Both the position numbers and the translations under genes were made by a program. From an uncultured Fimbriimonadales bacterium (lineage in GTDB: Bacteria > Armatimonadota > Fimbriimonadia > Fimbriimonadales > GBS-DC), in NCBI GenBank assembly GCA_937934465.1, contig CALGZO010000021.1, positions 1 through 10,445 on the forward strand: a DNA stretch of 10,445 bases. Reading direction: 5' to 3'. Positions 1 to 6,191 of the stretch are shown here, piece by piece. The notes under the pieces are model-generated. The model ran no database searches, was not told the origin of the DNA, and was given only the letters and a program-made list of their open reading frames with translations. Numbering within the stretch: position 1 is the stretch's first letter; every line of letters begins with the position of its first letter.

Positions 1-47
1 GAAGCGTCGTTGGGTAGTGATGCATCTAACCTATCGGGGTGCGTCAT
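1..47 (-). CDS. Possible 5' end of a gene leaving the left edge
   Basis: On the minus strand an ATG at 47 opens a frame that stays open for 15 codons to the window edge and begins MTHPDRLDASLPNDA. It lies 27 nt downstream of a GG-TATAAT hexamer (75-80, minus). There is no obvious Shine-Dalgarno sequence and far too little protein to identify a family. It is listed only because a good -10 hexamer points at it; it may be chance. Confidence 0.2.
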   Translation of the reverse strand, partial: MTHPDRLDASLPNDA

Positions 48-74
48 CGCAGCCAAAGGTGTCCAACGCTGAGT

Positions 75-80
75 ATTATA
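75..80 (-). promoter_or_regulatory. Candidate -10 promoter element reading out of the left edge
   Basis: The minus strand reads GGGG-TATAAT, a perfect -10 hexamer preceded by GG, the same context seen before most other genes in this window. It points left, towards the short open frame starting at 47. No -35 box was identified. Confidence 0.4.
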
Positions 81-110
81 CCCCTTCGTAGAGTGCGTAT
101 CTCGTTGGGC

Positions 111-213
111 AGCGTCGGCGAGGACTACAAAGTGGCTTGGACTTTAGTCCAAGCACGCACGCACAGACAGGAATCTCCGTGCGACAAAGTGGCTTGGGCA
201 TTCTTGTCCAAGC
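111..213. repeat. Diverged copies of the hairpin repeat found at the right edge
   Basis: Bases 111-125 (AGCGTCGGCGAGGAC) are identical to 10204-10218. Two GCTTGG...CCAAGC palindromes follow: 135-154 (arms GCTTGGACT/AGTCCAAGC, perfect) and 192-213 (one G-U type mismatch). The two share the lead-in ACAAAGTGGCTTGG, 57 bp apart. Between them, 161-182 is a weaker palindrome (GCACAGACAG...) that matches the GACGGCA-TTCC-TGCCGTC element in reverse orientation, with GGAAT at its centre. This is a degraded, rearranged relative of the 95-bp array at 10201-10445. Confidence 0.7.
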
Positions 214-262
214 GTCTTCATCAGCAGGGACGCCTCCTGTGGGTCAGACGCTTGGCAGGCAC

Positions 263-766
263 CTAGCGAGTGCGTCGCCATACAAAGCCTGCCCGTCGCA
301 GAAACTGGCGGATGGTCTCAATATGCACCTGCACGCCGTACTGCTGATGCAGCAGTTCAGCGAGTTGGGCGCAAGTCCACGCGCGGTCGGCTTGACGCAG
401 GCAGTGGAGGAGGGTGGCGCGCATTTCGGGAGTTAGCACAGGCGCGCGTCCAGGATGGGGGCGGTCTTCCAGCACAGCAAGTCGGTACTTGCGGAAGCGT
501 GTGAGTAGGCGTTTGATGGTGTCGGGGTGGAGGGGGACATACTTTGCGATTTGTTCGGGGGTTTCTCCGCGTGCGGCGCGTCGGAGGACTTGGGCGCGTA
601 GTCGGGGTCTGGGTTTGGGATGGGTATACTCGATGCGTTGCAGGTACGCCTCTTCAGTGGGCGTGAGCGTGATAGGTAATCGTTTTCGTGCCGTAGTGGG
701 GTTATTCCATACTTTGACGGCGCTTTCACATTTGAGGAACTTATCTATGAGGAGGTCGGTCTCCAT
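263..766 (-). pseudogene. IS630-family transposase, N-terminal half only
   Basis: The 167-residue frame starts METDLLIDKFLK and contains the IS630/Tc1-type DNA-binding half. A first helix-turn-helix covers about residues 55-95 (with EQIAKYVPLHPDTIKRLL), then a linker RPHPGRAP, then a winged-helix segment ending GVQVHIETIRQFLRRAGFVW. Full IS630 transposases are about 330-370 residues and carry a DDE catalytic domain after this point; none is present. The frame stops at TAG after WRRTR, but translation past it continues VPAKRLT, which looks like the normal sequence around this junction. Homology then ends near 242, where repeat DNA begins. So there is an in-frame nonsense codon and the 3' half is lost. 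The ATG at 766 is preferred because GG-TATAGT lies 10 nt upstream; an ATG at 799 is the longer alternative. The product could bind DNA but could not transpose. Confidence 0.75.
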
Positions 767-776
767 GAGGATGCCT

Positions 777-782
777 ACTATA
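777..782 (-). promoter_or_regulatory. Candidate -10 element of the transposase remnant
   Basis: The minus strand reads GG-TATAGT, 10 nt before the ATG at 766. The position and the GG prefix match the other starts in the window. No -35 box was identified. Confidence 0.35.
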
Positions 783-788
783 CCAGCA

Positions 789-1760
789 GTGAGCATCATC
801 TATACCGAGACAACGGATAGGGGTCCCATCCGCGTATATAACCGCTGGCTCGAACACGGCAGGTGGCACACGAAACTACTCTTCGAGCAAAGCTACCGAG
901 AGCTTATTTTTGACGGCATCATCTACAGCAGATATTCACCTAACTATCGCTACTACTATGAGGCTGCCTACGAGGTGTATCAAATCAACGATACGAGGCT
1001 ATGGATTATAGGTCAGCAAGGCGAGCGGGTGCTGAAAGAGACGGCGTTTGAGTGCGTCTTCTCGCCCGATTCGCGCTGGCTGGCTGGATGCCACAAAACC
1101 TACAGCGACAAAATCGCCTTCTTCAAACTCCCCGAACTGCGCGAGACCGTAATCCCCGTGCGCCCCTACACCTACTCGTACTTTTGTGGCTGGTATCCTG
1201 ACAGCCGTCGCTTCTGGTACGGCTCGTGGAAAGGATGGTATCGCCTGCGCACTGACAACCTACGCGGTCGTCCTGAACGGCTTTCCAAACAAGAGTACGC
1301 CCGCCTGTTTCAAGATTGGGACTTGCTCAATCCGCGTTTTCGCACCGACTGGGCTGAGTTGGAAGAGCGCAAGGTGTTCTACTGCTACTCGTTGCGTGGG
1401 ACGGCGCGGGCGCGGGCGTATCCGTCAGTGCTTGCGAGTGTGCCTCAGTTAGCCGTGCTGCAGCAGAATGTGCGTGCGTGGCGTCCGCAGGTGGTGGAGG
1501 TGCAAAGGCGTGATGGGCGGCGGTACAGGGTGGTCTCCAACCGTGATGAACGGGTGTGTTTGAAAGTGGCGGCGGTGTCGGATGATGGGCAGTGGGTGTT
1601 GGTGGTGGTGCGTCGTTGGGATGAGGCGCGGCAGCGGGAGGGGACGGAGTGGCGGTTGTACGAGGTCGCGCGGCGGCGTGTGGCGCGCACTTGGACAGAG
1701 CAGGAGATCCCGTCGTTTGTGGAGTCGGTGGAGTTGGGGATTGGCGCGTTGGTTCAGTAG
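789..1760 (+). CDS. Beta-propeller-like (WD40/TolB-type) protein, probably 5'-truncated
   Basis: The frame encodes about 323 residues from a GTG at 789 (an ATG at 765 is also in frame). I do not recognise a named family. It has the look of a beta-propeller: blade-like turns such as FSPDSRWLAG, GWYPDSRRFWYG and VSDDGQWVLVV are each followed by aromatic-rich strands (EWRLYEVARRRV near the end). Such proteins usually start with a signal peptide or a complete first blade. Here the frame begins abruptly (VSIIYTETTDRGPIRVYNRW) beside the start of the IS630 remnant on the other strand, so the original N-terminus was probably lost to that insertion. No Shine-Dalgarno sequence or convincing promoter precedes it. 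From about 1385 onward codons change from C-ending to G-ending, so the sequence may be mosaic. The role is unknown; propellers of this type usually serve as interaction or periplasmic scaffold domains. Confidence 0.55.
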   Translation: MSIIYTETTDRGPIRVYNRWLEHGRWHTKLLFEQSYRELIFDGIIYSRYSPNYRYYYEAAYEVYQINDTRLWIIGQQGERVLKETAFECVFSPDSRWLAGCHKTYSDKIAFFKLPELRETVIPVRPYTYSYFCGWYPDSRRFWYGSWKGWYRLRTDNLRGRPERLSKQEYARLFQDWDLLNPRFRTDWAELEERKVFYCYSLRGTARARAYPSVLASVPQLAVLQQNVRAWRPQVVEVQRRDGRRYRVVSNRDERVCLKVAAVSDDGQWVLVVVRRWDEARQREGTEWRLYEVARRRVARTWTEQEIPSFVESVELGIGALVQ

Positions 1761-1820
1761 CAACGCTAAGTCGGGTATACTCTAAGCAACCCCTGCTGCC
1801 AGCGCGAGCCGACTACCTCA

Positions 1821-1967
1821 TCACTCGTCTAACAGGGTGCGCAGCTCTTCTTTGCTAATCTCGATGTCGCGCAAGATTTTGCTGAGCAGACCCGCTCCGA
1901 TAGTCTCGCCTGCGTGTACTGGCACGGTCGTTGTACGCCCGTCAGGATGCCTAAGCAGGCAGTGGCT
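1821..1967 (-). pseudogene. hicA: hicA toxin remnant (C-terminal 48 residues)
   Basis: The minus strand encodes SHCLLRHPDGRTTTVPVHAG, then a C-terminal helix containing GLLSKILRDIEISKEEL, and ends at TGA (1821-1823). This is the characteristic HicA mRNA-interferase core: the catalytic His of the G-S-H motif, the HPDGR turn, the TVPVH strand and the last helix. HicA proteins are usually 60-80 residues. The first ~25-30 residues (helix 1 and strand 1, starting near an initiator Met) are missing, because directly upstream the DNA is the 3' end of hicB in another frame. The frame extends upstream to 2024, but those residues (antisense-like, Arg-rich) do not resemble HicA. It is probably inactive as a toxin. 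A deletion across the hicB-hicA junction is the simplest explanation. Confidence 0.75.
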
Positions 1968-2148
1968 ACGAGGACGACGGCTTCTCGTTGCCCTCGATAT
2001 GAAGCACGATTGCCTCTCGGACACGCTCCATCAACTCGTCCAGCGAGCGCGCTTGGGTGTAGCAACCTCGCAGCTCCACCACCTCAGCGACATAATAGCC
2101 GTCCTCGTCCTGTTCCACCAATACAGTAAACTCGCGCATAGGACACAC
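1966..2148 (-). CDS. hicB: HicB-type antitoxin, possibly 3'-truncated
   Basis: The 60-residue product contains MREFTVLVEQDEDGYYVAEV followed by VELRGCYTQARSLDELMERV, the typical N-terminal RNase H-like fold of HicB (beta strand, DEDGYYVA, ELxGC-xTQ, SLDEL helix). HicB neutralises the HicA mRNA interferase and often represses its own operon. The end (IEGNEKPSSS) is not a usual HicB tail, and the stop TAG overlaps the first base or two of the hicA remnant, so the C-terminal residues may have been lost with the hicA start. I place the start at the GTG at 2148 because GG-TACGAT lies exactly 7 nt upstream (a leaderless arrangement). The conventional choice would be the ATG at 2139, giving 57 residues beginning MREFTVLV. 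There is no intact partner toxin, so this is an orphan antitoxin or an early pseudogene. Confidence 0.75.
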   Translation of the reverse strand: MCPMREFTVLVEQDEDGYYVAEVVELRGCYTQARSLDELMERVREAIVLHIEGNEKPSSS

Positions 2149-2155
2149 CTATGGA

Positions 2156-2161
2156 ATCGTA
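2156..2161 (-). promoter_or_regulatory. Candidate -10 element of hicB
   Basis: The minus strand reads AGG-TACGAT, and the GTG at 2148 follows after exactly 7 nt, so transcription would begin at or next to the start codon. An ATG 9 nt further on (2139) would instead have a very short leader. No convincing -35 box is present. Confidence 0.4.
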
Positions 2162-2189
2162 CCTGACTCTACAGCGATAAGAAACCGCC

Positions 2190-2866
2190 AACTGAGCATA
2201 CCCCTTCCGAGAACAGGCGCTAATGCGAGTGGTTTCGCGTTCATCACCTCCGATGAGCAGTACCTCTACACGGGCAGCGACTACGGACGGCTCGACCGCT
2301 GGCGCATCAGCACTCTCGAACTTGACAAAGAACTCGCGCGCCAGTGGGGCATCGCGGGCTTCCGCACGGGAACCCACGAGTTGTGGGTCAGCGAGGCGGA
2401 GCAGACGCGCGTCTACGACGCCCAAGGCGCGCTCACAGGGCGTACCCCGCTGCAAGGCGTCTTCTCCCCCGACAAGCGATGGGTGATTCAAGAGAACCGT
2501 GTTGTGCGCGTCGCCGACGGACAACCCGTGCTGACCAGCACGACCAACCTTACAGGCGTGTTTGCTCCTGACTCGCAGTACGCGCTCATCTATGACGGCG
2601 ATACCCTCGCTGCCTACCGCACCGACAGTTGGACGCGCCTCTGGCAACAGCGCAATCAGTTTCTGGACCTTCCTGTGCAGTTCAGCCGCGATGGGCGACG
2701 GTTCTTGATGAGGTCAAAACTGTACGACACCGAGACGGGCACAGCGCTGGGGCAATATATGGGCGAGCCGACGACGCTCTCTCAAGATGGGCGGGAGAGG
2801 GGAAAGGCTTCAGGTATAATTCTCTCGCTATGCCGAAGCCCAAGCATGCCGAGCCGAAGCTGGTGA
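2190..2866 (+). pseudogene. Second beta-propeller (WD40-like) fragment without a start codon
   Basis: An open frame runs from just after a TAG at 2096-2098 to a stop at 2866. Protein-like sequence begins around 2190-2220 (GFAFITSDEQYLYTGSDYGR). Three or four propeller blades are visible: TSDEQYLYTGSD, FSPDKRWVIQENRV, FAPDSQYALIYDGD and FSRDGRRFLMRSKLYD, each followed by strand-like sequence (VYDAQGALTGRTP, AAYRTDSWTRLWQQ). There is no ATG or GTG in frame; the first possible start is a TTG at 2381, in the middle of a blade. The last ~25 residues (after TLSQDG) stop resembling a propeller and overlap the nuoG promoter and its first 37 bases. Both ends therefore appear lost. It may derive from the same family as the propeller gene at 789-1760, from which the hic remnant on the opposite strand separates it. 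Confidence 0.6.
2815..2820 (+). promoter_or_regulatory. nuoG -10 element, close to the start codon
   Basis: CAGG-TATAAT is a perfect -10 hexamer whose last base is only 9 nt before the nuoG ATG at 2830. A start point 6-8 nt downstream would leave a 5' leader of at most a few bases. The purine-rich stretch at 2791-2805 is too far upstream to act as a Shine-Dalgarno sequence and would not be transcribed from here. No good -35 box is seen. Confidence 0.6.
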
Positions 2867-5046
2867 ATATCGAAATCAACGGCGTTCCGCTGCAAGTGCC
2901 TGAGGGCGAGCTGCTGGTGGAAGCCGCCAAGCGCGTTCAAGCCGATATTCCCATATTTTGTTATCATAAGTATATGAAACCTGTGGGCATGTGTCGGATG
3001 TGCCTCGTGGAGGTGGGCTACAAGCAACCCGACGGCAGCGTGCGCAAAATGCCCAAGCCGCAGACCTCCTGCTCGCTGCCCTGCACCGAGGGGCTGGTCG
3101 CGTGGACGGAGACAGAACAGATAGTCAAAGACCGTCGCGCCGTGTTGGAGTTCTTGCTCATCAACCACCCGCTGGACTGCCCCATCTGCGATCGCGGCGG
3201 CGAATGCCCCCTACAGAACAACACACAGTTCTACGGACCCTCCACCAGCCGCTACATCGAAATCAAACGGCACTTGCCCAAGTCGTTCCCACTGTCGAAC
3301 TATGTCGCGCTGGACTTGGAGCGGTGCATCCAGTGCGGACGATGCGTGCGCTTCACCGAAGAGGTGTCGGGCGATTCGCAACTGGCGTTCCTGTTCCGTG
3401 GCGCGCAGACGCAGCCGCACACTTTCCAACTCACTGAGTTCACCAGCCGATTCAGCGGGAATGTGATTGAGATTTGTCCTGTCGGCGCGCTCACCAGCCG
3501 TACCTATCGCTTCCGCGCCCGACCGTGGGACATCACGACCCAGAAGACCGTCTGCACGATGTGTTCCAACGGCTGCACGCTGTATGCCGACAGCCGCGCG
3601 GGCAAGGTGGCGCGCTTCAACGCCCGCGAGAACCCTGCCGTGAACGAGACTTGGACCTGCGACAAGGGCAAGTTCGAGCAGACCTATATGCACGCGCCCG
3701 ACCGTATCGTGCAGCCGATGCGACGACACGGCAAAGAGTGGGCGCCGATTTCGTGGGGCGAGGCTTACGAACTCATCCTGCAACGCGCCAGCACGCAGGG
3801 CAGCGGACGCGCCGTCGCAGGGCTGGCAGGACACCGACTGAGCAACGAATCGCTCTACATGTTCCAGAAACTGATGCGCGGCGTGTTCCAGACGAACCAC
3901 ATCGACCACCGATTCACGCGCTATCAGGCTGCGCTGTCCGAGCCGCCCGTGCAGAACGAGTATCGCGACTTGGAAGCCGCCGCGACCGTGCTGGTGTTCG
4001 GCGCAGACTTAGCCGACGAGCAGCCGATGGTGTTCCTGCGAACGCGCAAAGCCAACCGACACTACGGCGTGCAGGTCATCGTGGCGTATCCACGCGCGAA
4101 CGCGGTGGAAGAGTTCGCCGCGCACAGCCTGCGCTACCGCGCCGGCACAGAAGACGCTCTGCTGAAAGGGCTGCTCCGCGCGCTGCTGGAGCGAATAAAT
4201 CCCCCAAGCGCAGACGCCGAACGGCTCCAATCGCGCCTCGCCGCCTGCACCCCAGAATGGACACAAGCGCATACAGGCGTACCCGCCGAGCAGCTCCGCG
4301 CAGTGGCGCAACATATCGCCGAGTCGCCCAGCCTGCTCATCCTCGCAGGCGAGAAGACGCTCAACCACCCCCTCGCGGATGAGGTGGTCGAGTGGCTGCA
4401 CGCGCTGAACCGCCTCACAGGCAACGACGCGCGCGAGGAGGGCGGGCTGAACCTGATGCCCACAGGCGCGAACCAGCAGGGCGCGCTGGAACTGGGCGTC
4501 GCGCCGCACCTGTTGCCCAACTACGCCCGTGTGGACGACGCACAGGCGCGCGCACAATTCGAGCAGGCGTGGGGGCTGCCGCTGCCTGCCCACGCCGGGC
4601 TAACCACCGACGGAATCTTCCAAGCCTGCTTGGACGGCGAGGTGGAGCTGCTCTATCTCGCTGGCGCAGACCCCGTTAGCGAGCATTACGACCCCACACT
4701 GGCGGAGCGCGCCCTACGCGCGTGCGAGTTCGTCGTGGCGCAGGATATCCGCATGACCGAGAGCGCACGCTACGCCGACCTCCTGCTGCCCGCGTGCCCG
4801 TTCACCGAGTACGAGGGCACATTCACGAACTGGGAGCGGCGCGTGCAACGGTTCTGGCAGGCGCACCCGCCACAGGGCGAGGCGAAACCCGACTGGCAAG
4901 TGTTCGCCGAGCTGTGGCTGCGCACGCAACGCCAAACGCCGCCCTTCAACGCCCGCGAAGTGATGCAAGAAATCGCGCAACTGGTTCCATCCTTCGCCAA
5001 CTGCCGCTACGAATCGCTGGGCGAAACAGGCGCGCGGTTGCCCTGA
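2830..5046 (+). CDS. nuoG: NADH-quinone oxidoreductase subunit G (complex I)
   Basis: The 738-residue product matches NuoG/Nqo3, the large Fe-S subunit of the peripheral arm that passes electrons from NuoF towards quinone. All cluster ligands are visible: [2Fe-2S] N1b C44/C55/C58/C81; N5 H113/C117/C120/C126 (HPLDCPICDRGGEC); N4 C166/C169/C172 with C216 (EICPVGALT); and N7 C242/C245/C249/C277, the extra cluster known from Thermus and E. coli types. A molybdopterin-oxidoreductase-like domain (no cofactor expected) fills residues ~285-700. Length is close to the ~780 of Thermus Nqo3. The frame is open upstream to 2629, but the ATG at 2830 gives the expected N-terminus (MPKPKHAEPKLVNIEINGVP) and sits just behind TATAAT. 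No other nuo gene is in the window, so it appears monocistronic. The neighbours are a propeller fragment upstream and a hairpin terminator downstream. Confidence 0.96.
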   Translation: MPKPKHAEPKLVNIEINGVPLQVPEGELLVEAAKRVQADIPIFCYHKYMKPVGMCRMCLVEVGYKQPDGSVRKMPKPQTSCSLPCTEGLVAWTETEQIVKDRRAVLEFLLINHPLDCPICDRGGECPLQNNTQFYGPSTSRYIEIKRHLPKSFPLSNYVALDLERCIQCGRCVRFTEEVSGDSQLAFLFRGAQTQPHTFQLTEFTSRFSGNVIEICPVGALTSRTYRFRARPWDITTQKTVCTMCSNGCTLYADSRAGKVARFNARENPAVNETWTCDKGKFEQTYMHAPDRIVQPMRRHGKEWAPISWGEAYELILQRASTQGSGRAVAGLAGHRLSNESLYMFQKLMRGVFQTNHIDHRFTRYQAALSEPPVQNEYRDLEAAATVLVFGADLADEQPMVFLRTRKANRHYGVQVIVAYPRANAVEEFAAHSLRYRAGTEDALLKGLLRALLERINPPSADAERLQSRLAACTPEWTQAHTGVPAEQLRAVAQHIAESPSLLILAGEKTLNHPLADEVVEWLHALNRLTGNDAREEGGLNLMPTGANQQGALELGVAPHLLPNYARVDDAQARAQFEQAWGLPLPAHAGLTTDGIFQACLDGEVELLYLAGADPVSEHYDPTLAERALRACEFVVAQDIRMTESARYADLLLPACPFTEYEGTFTNWERRVQRFWQAHPPQGEAKPDWQVFAELWLRTQRQTPPFNAREVMQEIAQLVPSFANCRYESLGETGARLP

Positions 5047-5102
5047 GCAGGTTGTCCCATAGAGGCTATCTCGGCAACCGAACCGATCCATCCTCACTCC
5101 AA

Positions 5103-5131
5103 CCCCCTCTCTCATGCGGTGAGAGAGGGGG
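5103..5131. terminator. Strong hairpin downstream of nuoG
   Basis: There is a perfect 12-bp inverted repeat, CCCCCTCTCTCA / TGAGAGAGGGGG, with a 5-nt loop (TGCGG), 56 nt after the nuoG stop. The trailing sequence CTTTGTC is only weakly T-rich, so intrinsic termination is likely but not certain. The hairpin could also be a dispersed palindrome. Confidence 0.65.
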
Positions 5132-5203
5132 CTTTGTCGCGGTTCGGGCGCGTGGCGACGACGGCTTAACACGCTCTTTAAGTACCGCTCGGTAAGCTTG
5201 GGG

Positions 5204-5214
5204 TACTATGGAGG
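5204..5214 (+). promoter_or_regulatory. Candidate -10 hexamer and Shine-Dalgarno of the phosphoesterase
   Basis: GGGG-TACTAT (hexamer 5204-5209) is followed directly by GGAGG (5210-5214), 5 nt before the ATG at 5220. The ribosome site favours 5220 over the upstream ATG at 5208, which overlaps the hexamer. The two readings conflict: if TACTAT is the -10, transcription would start after GGAGG and the ribosome site would not be in that message. Either the real promoter is upstream or the start is near-leaderless. Confidence 0.45.
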
Positions 5215-5219
5215 ACGCT

Positions 5220-6191
5220 ATGGAACATTTGACACGGCGTGAGGTGCTGAAAGGACTCGGCACGGCGACCATAGGCGCGGCGGCGTGGCTCACGCTGCGC
5301 AGCACGATGGACGCCTCTCCTAATCCTCAGCGTAAGCGCGTACTGCGCGTCGCTCACCTGACCGATACCCATATCGCGCCAGAAGGGTTCTCCCTACGCG
5401 GGCTATTCAACTGCCTGAAAGCAGTGGACGAAACGCAACCTCGTCCAGACCTGCTGTTATTCGGCGGCGACGCCGTCTCCGATGTGTTCGCTCAAAACGA
5501 GGAACGCGCGAAGGTACTGCTCGACCTCTGGGGGCGCATCGTCAAAGAGCGGCTGCCCATCCCCACGCGCTTCTGCATCGGCAACCACGATGTGTGGGGC
5601 TGGAACAAGGAGCGCAGCGGCTGCACCGGCAACGAACCCAAGTTCGGCAAGAAGTGGATTATGGAACTGTACGAGTGGGAGAAACCCTACTACAGCTTCG
5701 AGCAGGCGGGCTGGAAGTTTCTGGTGCTGGACAGCACTTTCCCGCACGGCAACGAATACAAAGCGCGTTTAGACGACGAACAGTTCGAGTGGCTCAAGGG
5801 CGAGTTGCAGCGCACCCCCGCCACAACGCCGATACTGGTGCTGTCGCATATGCCCATCGTGTCGGCGTGCGCGCTGTTCGACGGCGAGAACGAGAAGTCA
5901 GGCGACTGGGTCGTGCCCGGCGCGTGGGTGCATATCGACGCCCGACGCATCGTGGAGCTGTTCCACTCGTACAAAAATGTCAAACTGTGCCTGAGCGGGC
6001 ACATCCACCTGTTCGACCGCGTGGTGTATAACAATATCACCTATATCTGCGACGGCGCGGTGAGCGGGCGTTGGTGGGGCGGCAACTACCATCAGACGCC
6101 GCCCGGCTGGGGCTTGATTGACCTCTACGACGACGGCTCGTTCGAACACGAGTATCGCAGCTACCAGTATCCGATACCGACAGGCGGCTAA
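5220..6191 (+). CDS. Tat-exported calcineurin-like metallophosphoesterase
   Basis: The 323-residue protein begins MEHLTRREVLKGLGTATIGA, a twin-arginine signal (R6-R7, LKG) with a short hydrophobic stretch, so it is expected to be exported folded. The mature part has the full dimetal phosphoesterase motif set: D49-x-H51, GGD84, GNHD (121-124), H210 and GHIH (260-263). Family members hydrolyse phosphomonoesters or diesters (including 3',5'-cyclic nucleotides) using two metal ions. The substrate here cannot be told from sequence. The C-terminal part (GAVSGRWWGGNYHQTPPGWG) is typical of the Ser/Thr-phosphatase-like exported group. The start is set by GGAGG 5 nt upstream. Its TAA overlaps the kdsA TAG of the opposite strand in the bases CTAA. 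Length is normal for the family. Confidence 0.9.
   Translation: MEHLTRREVLKGLGTATIGAAAWLTLRSTMDASPNPQRKRVLRVAHLTDTHIAPEGFSLRGLFNCLKAVDETQPRPDLLLFGGDAVSDVFAQNEERAKVLLDLWGRIVKERLPIPTRFCIGNHDVWGWNKERSGCTGNEPKFGKKWIMELYEWEKPYYSFEQAGWKFLVLDSTFPHGNEYKARLDDEQFEWLKGELQRTPATTPILVLSHMPIVSACALFDGENEKSGDWVVPGAWVHIDARRIVELFHSYKNVKLCLSGHIHLFDRVVYNNITYICDGAVSGRWWGGNYHQTPPGWGLIDLYDDGSFEHEYRSYQYPIPTGG

Noticed and set aside
619..640. GG-TATACT followed by 7 nt and TTG on the plus strand
   Set aside because: It lies antisense within the transposase remnant and the frame ends after about a dozen codons; probably chance.
1774..1781. GGG-TATACT on the plus strand after the first propeller gene
   Set aside because: It matches the promoter pattern but no start codon or open frame follows at the expected distance; only the hic remnant in the opposite direction lies beyond.
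1829..2065. 78-codon minus-strand frame overlapping hicB and hicA
   Set aside because: It is in the third frame and resembles neither protein; the recognisable HicB and HicA residues are in the other two frames.
2629..2829. Upstream extension of the nuoG frame to 2629
   Set aside because: The 67 extra residues do not resemble NuoG and overlap the propeller fragment in its own frame; the ATG at 2830 starts the expected domain.
3211..3909. Long minus-strand frame (232 codons) inside nuoG, and similar antisense frames elsewhere
   Set aside because: They are shadows of high-GC coding sequence; nuoG ligand motifs prove the plus frame and the antisense products have no recognisable domains.
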